In this document: positions 1 to 8,297 of the stretch, piece by piece
Numbering within the stretch: the first letter of the stretch is position 1
Layout of the letters: every line of letters begins with the position of its first letter
Origin: Verrucomicrobiota bacterium
Lineage (GTDB): Bacteria; Chlamydiota; Chlamydiia; Chlamydiales; 2-12-FULL-49-11
Direction of reading: 5' to 3'
Length of the DNA stretch: 32,950 nt
Assembly: GCA_018240105.1 (NCBI GenBank)
Contig: JAFEGE010000128.1
Location: forward strand, 1 to 32,950
Program-made: the position numbers and the translations under genes
The notes under the pieces: generated by a model
The model's input: the letters and a program-made list of their open reading frames with translations, nothing else
Database searches by the model: none
What the model was told of the DNA's origin: nothing

Positions 1-141
1 CATAAAATCATCGCATCTTTTGCCAAATAAGTTCGCTCTCGATCTCGTTAACTTACAAGAAGTTAACCCTCGATCTCCGAGCTTTCTTATTTGGCAAAAT
101 TTTGCGCGCTTTTATGTCTTTATTTATTGCGAATGGTATAA
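1..141. repeat. MITE-like palindromic element, copy 1 (left end outside window)
   Basis: Positions 1-140 repeat 18122-18260 in the same orientation with only about four mismatches by eye, so this is a dispersed repeat. Its right end, GCGAATGGTA at about 129-138, matches the inverted terminal sequence TACCATTCGC at the left end of copy 2. The left terminus of this copy lies before the window. The interior is a long imperfect palindrome: TTTTGCCAAATAAG near 19-32 recurs inverted as CTTATTTGGCAAAA near 85-98. There is no transposase; a short open frame within it is found in both copies and is best seen as repeat sequence. The right end is followed by TAA, as in copy 2, which fits a TA or TAA target preference. 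Confidence 0.8.
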
Positions 142-927
142 AGTAGCGAGGCGAGAGGCGCTTTTTGGAAAAGCGGCTCGTAGCTCTTTAGCAAGCGGGC
201 CCATCGGAATAGCAAAGGAATCAATCTTGGAAATTGGAAGGACCTCTTTAAGAGTGGAGGTAAGAAAGGCTTCTTTAAAATGTGGGATCTCTTTTTTCTC
301 AATCGGACCCTCTACAACCTCAATACCGAGCTCTTTAGCCGCTTCTATAACAACTCTTCTTGTGATCCCGAAAAGAATACCCTCTTTAGGTGTATAAAGC
401 TTATCTTCCATAACACAGAAAAAATTAGCGCGGGTAAGCTCTAAAAGCTCATCTTCCTGATTAGTGTATAGAGCTTCATCTGCACCGAGGCGAGAGGCTT
501 GCTTTAAGGCGATCTGTCCTGCAAGATAATTTGTTGTTTTAGCAAGGGGGATCGTTCTTGCTAAGGGGGTCGTCATAACAGCGATACCATTTTGATATAG
601 GGATGGAGGTAGCTCTACAACCTTACCGGTTAATATCACAAGAAGATCTTCACTCCAATAAAGACGAAAGACAAACTCTTCGTTTGGATTTAAAATGAGA
701 AGTCTTTGGATAATCTCTTCTAAATTGACAGTCGGCTTAGGTAGTTCTAGAAGGGCGATCGATGCAAAAAAGCGCTCTAAATGCGCCTCTAAGTAAAAAG
801 GCTCTTGCTTGTAGGTGCGTAAAAGTTCAAAGGCGCTGTAGCCGCGAGTGAAGGCAAGGTTATCAATCGGGAGATGGATGTCGCACTCTTTTAAAAAGGC
901 GCCGTTATAGTAGCCCACATAACTCAT
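124..927 (-). CDS. class IV PLP-dependent aminotransferase (branched-chain/D-amino acid/ADC lyase type)
   Basis: Class IV (fold type IV) PLP enzyme of about 267 residues, near the usual family length. The early TRGYSAFELLRTY stretch followed by a YLEAHLERF helix matches the N-terminal domain of the IlvE/Dat/PabC family. The lysine in LAKTTNYLAG is the likely Schiff-base residue, and GADEALYTNQEDELLELTRANFF is the usual cofactor-binding segment ahead of it. I chose ATG at 927 (MSYVGYYNG) over the upstream GTG at 942 because GTGAG lies just before it. Sequence alone does not separate branched-chain aminotransferase, D-amino-acid aminotransferase and aminodeoxychorismate lyase. The last four codons (YHSQ) and the stop lie inside the terminal repeat of MITE copy 1, so the C-terminus was probably replaced by the insertion. 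It is divergent from hctA. Confidence 0.8.
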   Translation of the reverse strand: MSYVGYYNGAFLKECDIHLPIDNLAFTRGYSAFELLRTYKQEPFYLEAHLERFFASIALLELPKPTVNLEEIIQRLLILNPNEEFVFRLYWSEDLLVILTGKVVELPPSLYQNGIAVMTTPLARTIPLAKTTNYLAGQIALKQASRLGADEALYTNQEDELLELTRANFFCVMEDKLYTPKEGILFGITRRVVIEAAKELGIEVVEGPIEKKEIPHFKEAFLTSTLKEVLPISKIDSFAIPMGPLAKELRAAFPKSASRLATLYHSQ

Positions 928-1013
928 AAATCTCACTTGCACAATATTGTAAAACCTCTTATGGAATATAAATTAAAGTAGGCTGTAAAAGCAATTCTTT
1001 TTAAGGGGTATTT

Positions 1014-1241
1014 ATGTCGTTTTTAAAAACGACGGAAGAGCTAGTGTTTTTGTTAAAAGAAATTTTACAAGATGTCCCAAAAGCTCTTAAGGGGAATAAG
1101 ACAGCTGGCCAAAGGATCCGCCTACGGACGATTGCTTTTTGTAAAGTCGCCAAAGAGTGGCGAAAAGCTTCCCTACACCAGATAAAAAAGAAAAAGAGTA
1201 AAAAAACAGCAGCTCTTCGCAAAAAAAAACCGCTACTTTGA
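1014..1241 (+). CDS. hctA: Hc1-like chlamydial histone H1 homologue (short form)
   Basis: Small basic DNA-binding protein of the Chlamydiota, expected to condense the nucleoid in the infectious stage. The core KGNKTAGQRIR...KVAKEWRKASL (about residues 26-55) lines up, from memory, with the conserved KGNKAAAQRVR...KVAKVYRKESI part of Chlamydia Hc1. The tail is lysine-rich (KKKKSKK, RKKK) but stops at 75 residues, against roughly 125 for Chlamydia Hc1, so most of the long Lys/Ala tail is missing. An AAGGGG Shine-Dalgarno sequence precedes the ATG. The gene lies 15 bases before the rlmD-like gene, and the hctA, rlmD-like, yajC order supports the assignment. A generic Hc1-domain protein is the alternative. 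Confidence 0.8.
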   Translation: MSFLKTTEELVFLLKEILQDVPKALKGNKTAGQRIRLRTIAFCKVAKEWRKASLHQIKKKKSKKTAALRKKKPLL

Positions 1242-1256
1242 TATAGTATAGCCCCT

Positions 1257-2564
1257 ATGCATCAAGTTGTTGGCTATGCGAAGAAAGGCTTTGGTCTTCT
1301 CGAGAGCGGAAAAGAGGTGATCGGAGGGGTCAAAGGCGATATCGTAATACTTGCCCCTGCAAAAAAATCGCCTCATCAAATTGAAAAAATTGTCACCTCT
1401 TCACCCCTTCGTATAGAAAAGATATGCCCTCATGCTCCCTACTGCGGCGGCTGCTCTTGGCAGGAGATGCAATATGAGGCACAGTTACAAGAAAAAGAGG
1501 CTAGGTTAAAGCTTCTTTTCCCCGGAGAGGAGATCGCTCCCATTACGCCATCGCCACAGCAGAGCGGCTTTCGCGGTAAGATGGAGTTTACCTTTTCTAA
1601 AGATCGCAAGGGCCACTTCTATTTAGGTCTGATTTTAGCAGGCACTCGCGGTTGGGTAGAAAATGTTACCGCTTGCCAAGTGATGCCAGCCTGGGGCAAT
1701 ACCATTTTAGATAGAGTCCGCCTCTGGTGGGAGGCAAGTGGCCTTGATGCCTACTACGGCCCCAAAGATCGCGGTCACCTTCGCACCCTTACCCTCAGAA
1801 GCGGCAAAAGAGGCTCTAAGATGGTGATCTTAACCGTCTCAGGTAATCCGCTCTACTCGCTTGAAAGAGCCCATATCGAGAGCTTTACTAAAGAGGTCTT
1901 TTTAGATGAGAAGACCTCTGTATACCTTGTGATCCAGCAAACCATCCCCAAGCAGCCGACACAATTTTATGAGATGCACCTCAAGGGGCCAGAGTATTTA
2001 GAAGAGGAGCTTTTAGGCCAGACCTTTTTTATTAGCCCGCTTGCTTTTTTCCAGCCGAACCCTCTTGTGGCAGAGAAGCTGTTTTTAAAGGTAAAAGAGC
2101 TTCTCGCAGTAACTGGTAAAGAAAAAATTTTAGATCTCTACTGCGGTATGGGGACGATCGGAGCCCTTTTAGCTCCTCATGTAAGGCAGGTAGTTGGGGT
2201 AGAGTTAAATGCGCGCTCTATTGTCGATGCCAAGGCCCATGTGGAGAGACTTGGCCTAGATAATGTCTCTTTATGGCAAGGTGATGTACAAGAATTTTTA
2301 GAAAAAAAGCTCCCTTTTTTCCAACCTGATATCGTTATTGTCGATCCACCGCGCTCTGGCCTCACTCCAAAAACACTTACGCTTCTTCCTCTCTTGCAGG
2401 CTAAAAAAATTGTGTATGTATCTTGTAATCCAACAACGCAAGCAAAAGATTTAGAGATTCTTACGCAAACGTATCAAATTGAGGGGATCTATCCCTTTGA
2501 TGCTTTTCCCCACACACCCCATATAGAAAATATTATCCTTTTGACCCGAACCACTACTGTTTAG
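1257..2564 (+). CDS. rlmD: RlmD/RumA-family 23S rRNA (uracil-5-)-methyltransferase
   Basis: SAM-dependent RNA m5U methyltransferase with an iron-sulphur cluster, 435 residues. Cys57, Cys63 and Cys66 (CPHAPYCGGC) plus Cys140 (NVTACQVMP) match the four cluster ligands of RumA. The methyltransferase fold follows: SAM-binding ILDLYCGMGTIG at 291-302, DPPRSG at 363-368, the catalytic nucleophile Cys390 in VSCNPTTQAKDL, and the likely general base Glu424 (PHIEN). This fixes the TrmA/RlmC/RlmD superfamily. The exact target uridine cannot be read from sequence, so the symbol is the best-known family name; Chlamydia annotations use ygcA. It starts 15 bases after hctA without an obvious Shine-Dalgarno and is followed 31 bases later by the preferred yajC start, consistent with one transcription unit. 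Confidence 0.88.
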   Translation: MHQVVGYAKKGFGLLESGKEVIGGVKGDIVILAPAKKSPHQIEKIVTSSPLRIEKICPHAPYCGGCSWQEMQYEAQLQEKEARLKLLFPGEEIAPITPSPQQSGFRGKMEFTFSKDRKGHFYLGLILAGTRGWVENVTACQVMPAWGNTILDRVRLWWEASGLDAYYGPKDRGHLRTLTLRSGKRGSKMVILTVSGNPLYSLERAHIESFTKEVFLDEKTSVYLVIQQTIPKQPTQFYEMHLKGPEYLEEELLGQTFFISPLAFFQPNPLVAEKLFLKVKELLAVTGKEKILDLYCGMGTIGALLAPHVRQVVGVELNARSIVDAKAHVERLGLDNVSLWQGDVQEFLEKKLPFFQPDIVIVDPPRSGLTPKTLTLLPLLQAKKIVYVSCNPTTQAKDLEILTQTYQIEGIYPFDAFPHTPHIENIILLTRTTTV

Positions 2565-2595
2565 TATTATAAATAGACGGAAAATGAGGTATGAT

Positions 2596-2934
2596 ATGTT
2601 TTCAAGTTTTTTTTATTTAGCAGATGCAGCAGCGCCAACGCGTGAGCAGAGCATTTATCAAACGCTGATTATGGCTGGTGTTGTAATGGTATTTTTCTAT
2701 TTTATCCTTTACAGACCAGAGCAAAAAAGACGCAAGAGACTTGAATCTCTTCGCACCGGTCTTAAAAGAGGTGATAAAGTAACTGCTATGGGCATGCGCG
2801 CCACTATCGAAGAAGTGCGCGAAAAGACTGTGATCTTAAAGCAGTTTGATGGTTCTAAAATCGAAATGGTAACAGGTGCTATCAGTGAAGTTGATGGTGC
2901 TGATCCTCCTATGGCTTGCGCTGTAAAGAGCTAG
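2596..2934 (+). CDS. yajC: YajC preprotein translocase accessory subunit
   Basis: Small inner-membrane protein that associates with SecDF in the Sec translocon. There is a short N-terminal segment, one transmembrane helix (about residues 25-45, TLIMAGVVMVFFYFILY), and the family signature YRPEQKRRKR immediately after it. A small beta-rich cytoplasmic domain follows (GLKRGDKVTAMGM, then TVILKQFDGSKIEM). I prefer ATG 2596 because GAGG at 2587-2590 sits at the right distance; ATG 2584 would make the protein four residues longer. The TAG stop shares the CTAG tetranucleotide with the stop of the convergent giant gene, so there is no room for a terminator between them. Confidence 0.88.
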   Translation: MFSSFFYLADAAAPTREQSIYQTLIMAGVVMVFFYFILYRPEQKRRKRLESLRTGLKRGDKVTAMGMRATIEEVREKTVILKQFDGSKIEMVTGAISEVDGADPPMACAVKS

Positions 2935-5900
2935 TTTCTACTCATCAGCATTATGCGCCCCCCCCCGCCACCGGCCGCTGCCGCAGCAGCTCTCGGTGGT
3001 GTGGGATCTCTTCTTCTCAAAGCCGCATAAAACGCAATTTCGTGTTCTAACTCTGTTAGTTGTTTAGTTAAGGTGTCGACAGGGTTCGATTTCCCTGATG
3101 CCCAAGGATCTATAGGCTTTGCCCTAGCTGTTTTAATTGCACGAGAGAGCTGATGTCTCGTAGTTATTAAACGTTGGAAATACTGTGTAAAATCAGATTC
3201 GGTCATAGCTTTTACAACCAGAGCTGCTCGCTCTTCTGGCGTTGCAAGAGCTTTCCCTAAAGCAGTCTTGAACTCTTTGATACGACCTACAAATCGTTGT
3301 AAAGCGTCTTCGGCTTTTGTTGCAGCAGTCGGTTGCAAAGCAAGATTAGTAATAGTATCGGCTTCGGTAAAGAGACAGTATCTTACCAAGCTAGGATCGG
3401 TTCGAGCAGCATATTCAGGCTTGGGAGGCTTTCGATCCGATAAGTCTGGAGCTCCAGCTACATAGGTATAGGTTTTCGGTATGCCTACGAGAGTTTGAAA
3501 CTCTTCCTTAAATGTGAATTTTATGCCCCGCCTCCCATTCGCAAATACGTCTTCCATTGAAGCATCGCCTACTAAGAGCGCGTGGCGTAGTAAAAAAGCG
3601 CCTCTAGCAGAACCATCTCTTGGTAATTGTAACGGGGCTACGGCCGCTGCTAATCCTGCGTCGATAGCTCGACCTGTTCGAGGAGATCCCGTTGGAGGCG
3701 AAGAAGGTGGAGCTGGGGCGTCGTAAAGAGTATCAGGGAGCGATTCTGCATCTGGTTCAAAATCAGCTATTCTTCGAGGTGTGGTAGCTTGAGTGCTAGG
3801 ATAATCATCGGAACCATCATCCACAGGAAAAATAGGTGCAGCTCTCGGTGTATCTAGGGCTGGCCACTCTATTTCAGAAGGGATTGGGGGATCATACTCT
3901 GTAAGAGCGTCTCTTGTCATTGGTAATATAGGGCTTACAGCTCTATCAACCATTTCAATTGCGAGGGCAGCGGCAGCTTCTCTATCAAACATAACGGGTC
4001 TTCTGGCGAGAGCGGAGGTGGCTACTTGCCTTGTAATAGCAGCGGCTAACGTAGCTCTTGGGGGTGTTAATAGGCCTCGAGCTCTAGCTTCGCTAGCTTC
4101 TATGGCGCTTCTTCCATCTTTTTCAGTAACAGCAAGAAGTCTTCTCTGGGCAGTTAGTAGCTCTCTGCCTGCAGATTCTTGACTTACAATGGCCCTGCGG
4201 GCTGCTGCCTCTTCTGTTACTGTAGGAGAAGTAGCTCTTAGTAGTGCTTCTTGACTATCTCTAGCGGCTTGTCTTCTTGCGAGCTCAGCTCCTAACATAC
4301 GATCTTGCGCTCTTGCACCTTCTACTTGCGTCGAAAGAGCATGCTTTTCACGATGGCTTTGAGCAAGTCTAGCTCTTAAGGCTTCGAGCTCTTCTGTTCG
4401 CAGACCGTCGCTATAAGCGCGCTCAATATCTCGTCGTGCTAGGATTTCGCGTGCAATTAAAGGCTGTTGTGGGTTGGATAATCTATCTAGCCGTGCTGTT
4501 ATTTCAGCAAGATGGCCTTCTACCAAACCTCTTCTTGCAAATTCTCTTTCAGAAAATCTGAGAGTATCTTTTGTGATAGCTGCGGTTGCAAGGAATTGTT
4601 CATAAAGTTCTTCAATCTCCCGGCGGGAGCGAGCCTCTGTATCTACTAAAGAAGTGGTTGCAGCTCTTTCTAAGGTAGAAATGCGCGCTCTTGCATCACC
4701 AAGGTCTAGAGTTGCAGCGGCAGCTTCTTGTCTAGCGGTCTCTAAAGCTCCTTCTAATTCTGTATGACCTCTTGTAGCCTCTTCTCTTAGGCTCGCTAAG
4801 CGTCTTTCTAAATTAGCAGTTCTAGCTCCAGCATGATCGCGCTCATCAGTCAAAATAGTACGAGCAGCGATTAACTCGTTTGCTAACCCTACTCCTACAC
4901 CACTAACGCGAGCTGTTTCAGCGCGAGCCTCTCTTAAGAGCGCTTCTAAGACATCGATTCTAGCTTTAGTTCGCTGATGCTCATCCCCTAGTCTTTGCAT
5001 TTCAGCAGCCGCTTGTTGTCTAGTATCTGCTAGGGCTCTTTCTAAAGCAGCTCTTTGATCCTCATTCTCTCTTCTTAATCTTTCCTGTTCGGCTGTAAGT
5101 CTTGCATGATCTTCTTCAGCAGCCGCTCTAACTCCGGCCAATGCTCTTTCTAAATCAGTAACTCTAGCTCTAGCGTCATCGCGCTGAGCATGAAGTTTTC
5201 TAGTTCTTCTCTCTGCCCCAGCTGCTAGTTCTCCTGCAGCTTCTGAGCTTTCACGTAGCCTTGCTTCTAGTTTAGTAACAGTTTCTCTAGCTGTATGAAG
5301 CTCTCTTTCTAGTGCTTCAATTCTTGTAGTTGTTTTGCCGAGTAATTCATTTATAAGGGCTTGTTGTTCTTCTTCTTTACGAGAAGCCTCCTCCTGACCT
5401 CTTTGAAGTTCTAAGACTCTATCTGCAAGATCTCTTTGTTCTAAGGCTCTCCTCTCTAAGGCTGCATTTCGAGCAGCTATATCTCTTAAGAAATCGCTTT
5501 GCTCTCTTGTCCTTGCATCGAATTGAGCTCGTAAGGTTTCAACTAATTCTCGTGCTTCTCTTTCTGCTTCTAGAAAAAGGTCTCGCTCTCTTGCTTCCAT
5601 AGCAGGTACAATAGTCCCTATACTTCTGACTAAGGCAGCATGTTGCGCTTGAAGGGTTGCAAGGTGAGCTAGAGCATCTTCTCGATCTCTTCTAAGACTT
5701 TCTTGAACACTGAGTGCTAAATCTCTTATCCTGTCTAAATCTCTGCCAGATTGAGCTACCTGATCTCTTAGTGCAATCTCTCTAGCGGTAAGGGCTTTTT
5801 TTTCGGCTTCTAGTTCAGCTACTTGTCTTGCAAGAGCTTGATTTTCCTCTGCTCCTCTCGTCGTTTCAGCTGTTTTTAGAGCTAAGGCAGCTTCAAGTCT

Positions 5901-7955
5901 TCTAACGTTTGCTAATTGTGCTTGTAGAGCGGCACTTTCTCTATGAAAGCCCTGCATTCTTGCTTGTAGTGCAAGAAATTCTGTATTCTCTGTAGTTGCA
6001 AGAAGTTCTCGCGCTTTCGCTTCTCCCCTAACAAGGGCTGCAAGAGATGCTTCCTGAAGATCTCTCCATCCTTGTCTTAACACATCAATTTCCGGACGAA
6101 TTTCGGCAATTGCTGCTAATGGATCTGCTCTTACCGTTTCAGTGTCGATGGGAGGATCTACAGGAGGGGGTGGTACCCTTCCTGCTTCTCTTACTCTAAG
6201 AAGCATTTCTGCTGCTTCATGATTTGCCGCGCTTGCGCTAGGAGAAGAAGTTCCTAATCCCAAAGGATCTCTTTCGTCTGATGAGCTTGAAGAAGAGTCG
6301 CTACCGCTAGAGGGAGGACCTACTGTGCCTGAAGTAGCGCGATCTCTAAGATCGGCTTGTAATCTTCTAACAGTTTCTTCTAAGGCTACAATGGCGCGTG
6401 CGCTTGCCTCTCGTAGCTCTTCATGACCTCTTCGCTCACCTCTTAAAGCTTCGGTAAGTTCTCTTTGGATTAACTCTGAACCGAGGGCTCGACCTCTCAA
6501 TGTAGCTAGATCTCTTAGGGCGTCATCCAGATCTTCTGCAATAGAATCAGCATCTCCTAAATCAGAGCTACTCTCAGTTAGAGCAGCTCGTGAGCCTGTA
6601 GGGCGAGGTCTTGTAGGAGTTATAGAGCCTTCATCATCAGCAAAATATTCGTCTGAAGCTTCTGAGATTGGAGTAACAGATCTTGTGGATCCGGCTCTAT
6701 CCCTAAAAAGGTCTCTTTGATTTCTTGCAAGAGCTATTCCAAGTTGTATGCGATCTTCTTTCTTAGAGTCATAGTCTGAGATATCTCTGTCGCTTTCATG
6801 GTAAGATACAGAAGTCTCTTCAGCTAGCTGTCGTGGATGTTCTAGGAGGAGGCCTAATGATTCATCAAATGTTTCAGGGAGGGGACTAAGTAGAAGAGGC
6901 TCTCTGGTTGGTGCGATTTCTCTTCTTCGTGGTTGAGAAACGTCTACAGCCGTTCGCAATATAGATGTATCCCTCCCTAAGGGAGTCATTTCTCGGATTA
7001 ATGGGAGACGCGGATGCGTTGGAGTCCAAGATGAAGCATCATCAGATGGTAGGGGAGCAGCAACAGGTCTTCTTACAGGCCAACTTAAAGGGGGTAAAAG
7101 ACGAGTAGGTAAATAAGAAAAAGCTCTTTGCCAAAATGAAGGTGTTTGTGATCTGGGTCTTGCGCTCGGGGCTTGTAATGGGGTAGGTGGAGCTCTTGAA
7201 GGTGGTGGTGGAAGAGAGGGAGGTCTGGCAGGAGGTGTAGGATCTCTTCTGGGGAGAGTGGATGCTAGATAGCGCCTTTGATTGACAGTAGGCTCTCGGT
7301 TAGCTTCGTCCATAACTCGCTCTAGTTCAGCCATTTCTTCGGGGCTAAGAGGTGCCTCCGAATCTCCTAGTGGGGCAGGAGGGCTTTCTAAAAAAAGCAC
7401 TCTGGTAGGACTAACAGGTGGCGGAGAGGATCGCAATCGGGGTAGAGGGCGCGGCGGGTTAGGGCTCGCGGGGGGATCCAGCGCTGCTGCTGAACGAGGT
7501 GAATCTCCTTCAGGGGAGAGGCCTGGGGGTGGGGCAAGGGGCGTTGGAAATGGTGCTCCTGATATTGCAGGAACAGGGGTTGATGGGTCCGAAGGTACGT
7601 CTGGCATCTCTTCTGCATAAAGCTCTTTCAGCCATTCTAAGACCTGAGAGGATATTCCTACTAAATGGTCGTATTGGCCGTCATCTTGGCCTTCGCGAAT
7701 TGTGACAACTTGTCTATTTTCTAGGGGGCCATGAAAAATCTTAAGCTTCGTATTATAAACTTTATAGGAAAAATTATGTAGATCTAACAGTGGTGTGCAG
7801 GGGAGTGTTGAGGTTGTAACCGCGTGCCGCAAGAGGCCTACTAATCCGGCTACTTTCCCTCTGATAAAAGCCTCTCGCTCTGGAGAAACTCTAGGGGTAG
7901 GACGCCAATGGGGCGTGATACGGGTTATAGCAACTCGGGTAGGAGTATCGGTCAT
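2931..7955 (-). CDS. giant proline-rich, coiled-coil protein of unknown function (candidate effector or structural protein)
   Basis: No family recognised. The 1674 residues fall into clear zones. Residues 1-115 look globular (NFSYKVYNTKLKIFHG). Residues about 118-345 are disordered and rich in Pro, Ser and Arg, with SLPPPPSR at 247-254 fitting a class II SH3-ligand pattern. Residues about 350-480 are acidic and Ser/Thr-rich. Long heptad-like coils rich in Glu, Arg, Ala and Leu run from about 480 to 560 and 620 to 1290, broken by a serine run (GSDSSSSSSDE). A second Pro-rich stretch carries a YDAP motif with Tyr at about 1411. A helical C-terminal region follows, ending in Ala6-Gly5 and a short tail. 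There is no signal peptide and no membrane segment. The first codon is ATG at 7955 with a weak upstream GAGA. The mix of coils, Pro-rich ligand motifs and a Tyr motif resembles secreted bacterial proteins that bind host cytoskeleton or signalling proteins, but this is inference. Confidence 0.85.
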   Translation of the reverse strand: MTDTPTRVAITRITPHWRPTPRVSPEREAFIRGKVAGLVGLLRHAVTTSTLPCTPLLDLHNFSYKVYNTKLKIFHGPLENRQVVTIREGQDDGQYDHLVGISSQVLEWLKELYAEEMPDVPSDPSTPVPAISGAPFPTPLAPPPGLSPEGDSPRSAAALDPPASPNPPRPLPRLRSSPPPVSPTRVLFLESPPAPLGDSEAPLSPEEMAELERVMDEANREPTVNQRRYLASTLPRRDPTPPARPPSLPPPPSRAPPTPLQAPSARPRSQTPSFWQRAFSYLPTRLLPPLSWPVRRPVAAPLPSDDASSWTPTHPRLPLIREMTPLGRDTSILRTAVDVSQPRRREIAPTREPLLLSPLPETFDESLGLLLEHPRQLAEETSVSYHESDRDISDYDSKKEDRIQLGIALARNQRDLFRDRAGSTRSVTPISEASDEYFADDEGSITPTRPRPTGSRAALTESSSDLGDADSIAEDLDDALRDLATLRGRALGSELIQRELTEALRGERRGHEELREASARAIVALEETVRRLQADLRDRATSGTVGPPSSGSDSSSSSSDERDPLGLGTSSPSASAANHEAAEMLLRVREAGRVPPPPVDPPIDTETVRADPLAAIAEIRPEIDVLRQGWRDLQEASLAALVRGEAKARELLATTENTEFLALQARMQGFHRESAALQAQLANVRRLEAALALKTAETTRGAEENQALARQVAELEAEKKALTAREIALRDQVAQSGRDLDRIRDLALSVQESLRRDREDALAHLATLQAQHAALVRSIGTIVPAMEARERDLFLEAEREARELVETLRAQFDARTREQSDFLRDIAARNAALERRALEQRDLADRVLELQRGQEEASRKEEEQQALINELLGKTTTRIEALERELHTARETVTKLEARLRESSEAAGELAAGAERRTRKLHAQRDDARARVTDLERALAGVRAAAEEDHARLTAEQERLRRENEDQRAALERALADTRQQAAAEMQRLGDEHQRTKARIDVLEALLREARAETARVSGVGVGLANELIAARTILTDERDHAGARTANLERRLASLREEATRGHTELEGALETARQEAAAATLDLGDARARISTLERAATTSLVDTEARSRREIEELYEQFLATAAITKDTLRFSEREFARRGLVEGHLAEITARLDRLSNPQQPLIAREILARRDIERAYSDGLRTEELEALRARLAQSHREKHALSTQVEGARAQDRMLGAELARRQAARDSQEALLRATSPTVTEEAAARRAIVSQESAGRELLTAQRRLLAVTEKDGRSAIEASEARARGLLTPPRATLAAAITRQVATSALARRPVMFDREAAAALAIEMVDRAVSPILPMTRDALTEYDPPIPSEIEWPALDTPRAAPIFPVDDGSDDYPSTQATTPRRIADFEPDAESLPDTLYDAPAPPSSPPTGSPRTGRAIDAGLAAAVAPLQLPRDGSARGAFLLRHALLVGDASMEDVFANGRRGIKFTFKEEFQTLVGIPKTYTYVAGAPDLSDRKPPKPEYAARTDPSLVRYCLFTEADTITNLALQPTAATKAEDALQRFVGRIKEFKTALGKALATPEERAALVVKAMTESDFTQYFQRLITTRHQLSRAIKTARAKPIDPWASGKSNPVDTLTKQLTELEHEIAFYAALRRRDPTPPRAAAAAAGGGGGRIMLMSRN
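2958..2966 (-). repeat. homopolymeric C9 (G9 in the coding strand) tract
   Basis: Nine consecutive C on the plus strand, read as G9 near the 3' end of the giant gene, where it encodes part of a Gly5 run. By direct reading, a one-base loss would end the protein after Gly-Ala, and a one-base gain would end it after AHNADE, in place of the present RIMLMSRN tail. Confidence 0.75.
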
Positions 7956-8015
7956 TTTATTATGATCTCAAAATTATAATAATATTATTTTATCATAATT
8001 ATTAATAATAAGGAA

Positions 8016-8085
8016 GTGTTGTGTTATTGGTGTGTTATTGGGTGTTGTGTTATTGGTTGTGTTATTGGTGTTGTGTTATTGGTGA
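8016..8085. repeat. short tandem repeat, five copies of TGTGTTATTGG
   Basis: TGTGTTATTGG occurs five times in a row in the same orientation, separated by zero to three bases (variants of G, TGT or T). The array lies about 60-130 bases upstream of the giant gene start and would be read as CCAATAACACA units on that strand. Units are too short and lack true spacers, so this is not CRISPR. It could be repeated protein-binding sites or a slippage-prone array. Confidence 0.8.
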
Positions 8086-8196
8086 TGTTTTATCGCATTG
8101 AAGATGAAAGGCTTAAGATTAAATTAATGTGGGATTTTTATTAAATTAATAAATATCTAATAATGACTATATTAAATTAATTAATTAACAATTAGT

Positions 8197-8225
8197 TTGA
8201 GTTAATTATGAAATTAAAATATAGG
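8197..8225 (+). promoter_or_regulatory. predicted sigma66/sigma70-type promoter for the gene at 8298
   Basis: TTGAGT at 8197-8202 and TATAGG at 8220-8225 are separated by 17 bases, giving a start near 8232 and a leader of about 65 bases. The -10 is imperfect and the region is AT-rich, so chance matches are possible. Confidence 0.35.
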
Positions 8226-8297
8226 GTGTTTCTATAAGAGGGGTATAAACAAGACCCTCTAGCTATCGCCAGAGAGCGGTAGAAAGGATGGACACCA

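Larger units (their letters stand above)
7956..8297. other. AT-rich divergent intergenic region
   Basis: A 342-base gap between the divergent giant gene and the small gene at 8298. It contains an AT-rich block next to the giant gene start (TATAAT on the minus strand at 7973-7978, without a convincing -35), the tandem repeat at 8016-8085, and a second AT-rich block (about 8115-8220) with TTAATTAATTAA-like runs. It ends in a plus-strand promoter-like sequence and a GC-richer segment before the start codon. I see no open frame or RNA gene. Confidence 0.7.

Noticed and set aside
20-397. Open frame of 125 codons on the plus strand, and a similar one at 18141-18332
   Set aside because: The shared first 40 codons lie wholly in the MITE-like repeat, and the rest of the first frame runs antisense to the aminotransferase gene.
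7282-7620. Plus-strand frame rich in Gly and Ser
   Set aside because: Antisense of the Pro-rich coding region of the giant gene, which automatically yields Gly-rich frames.
8016-8085. Possible CRISPR array
   Set aside because: Units of 11 bases with gaps of 0-3 bases, no spacers and no cas genes.
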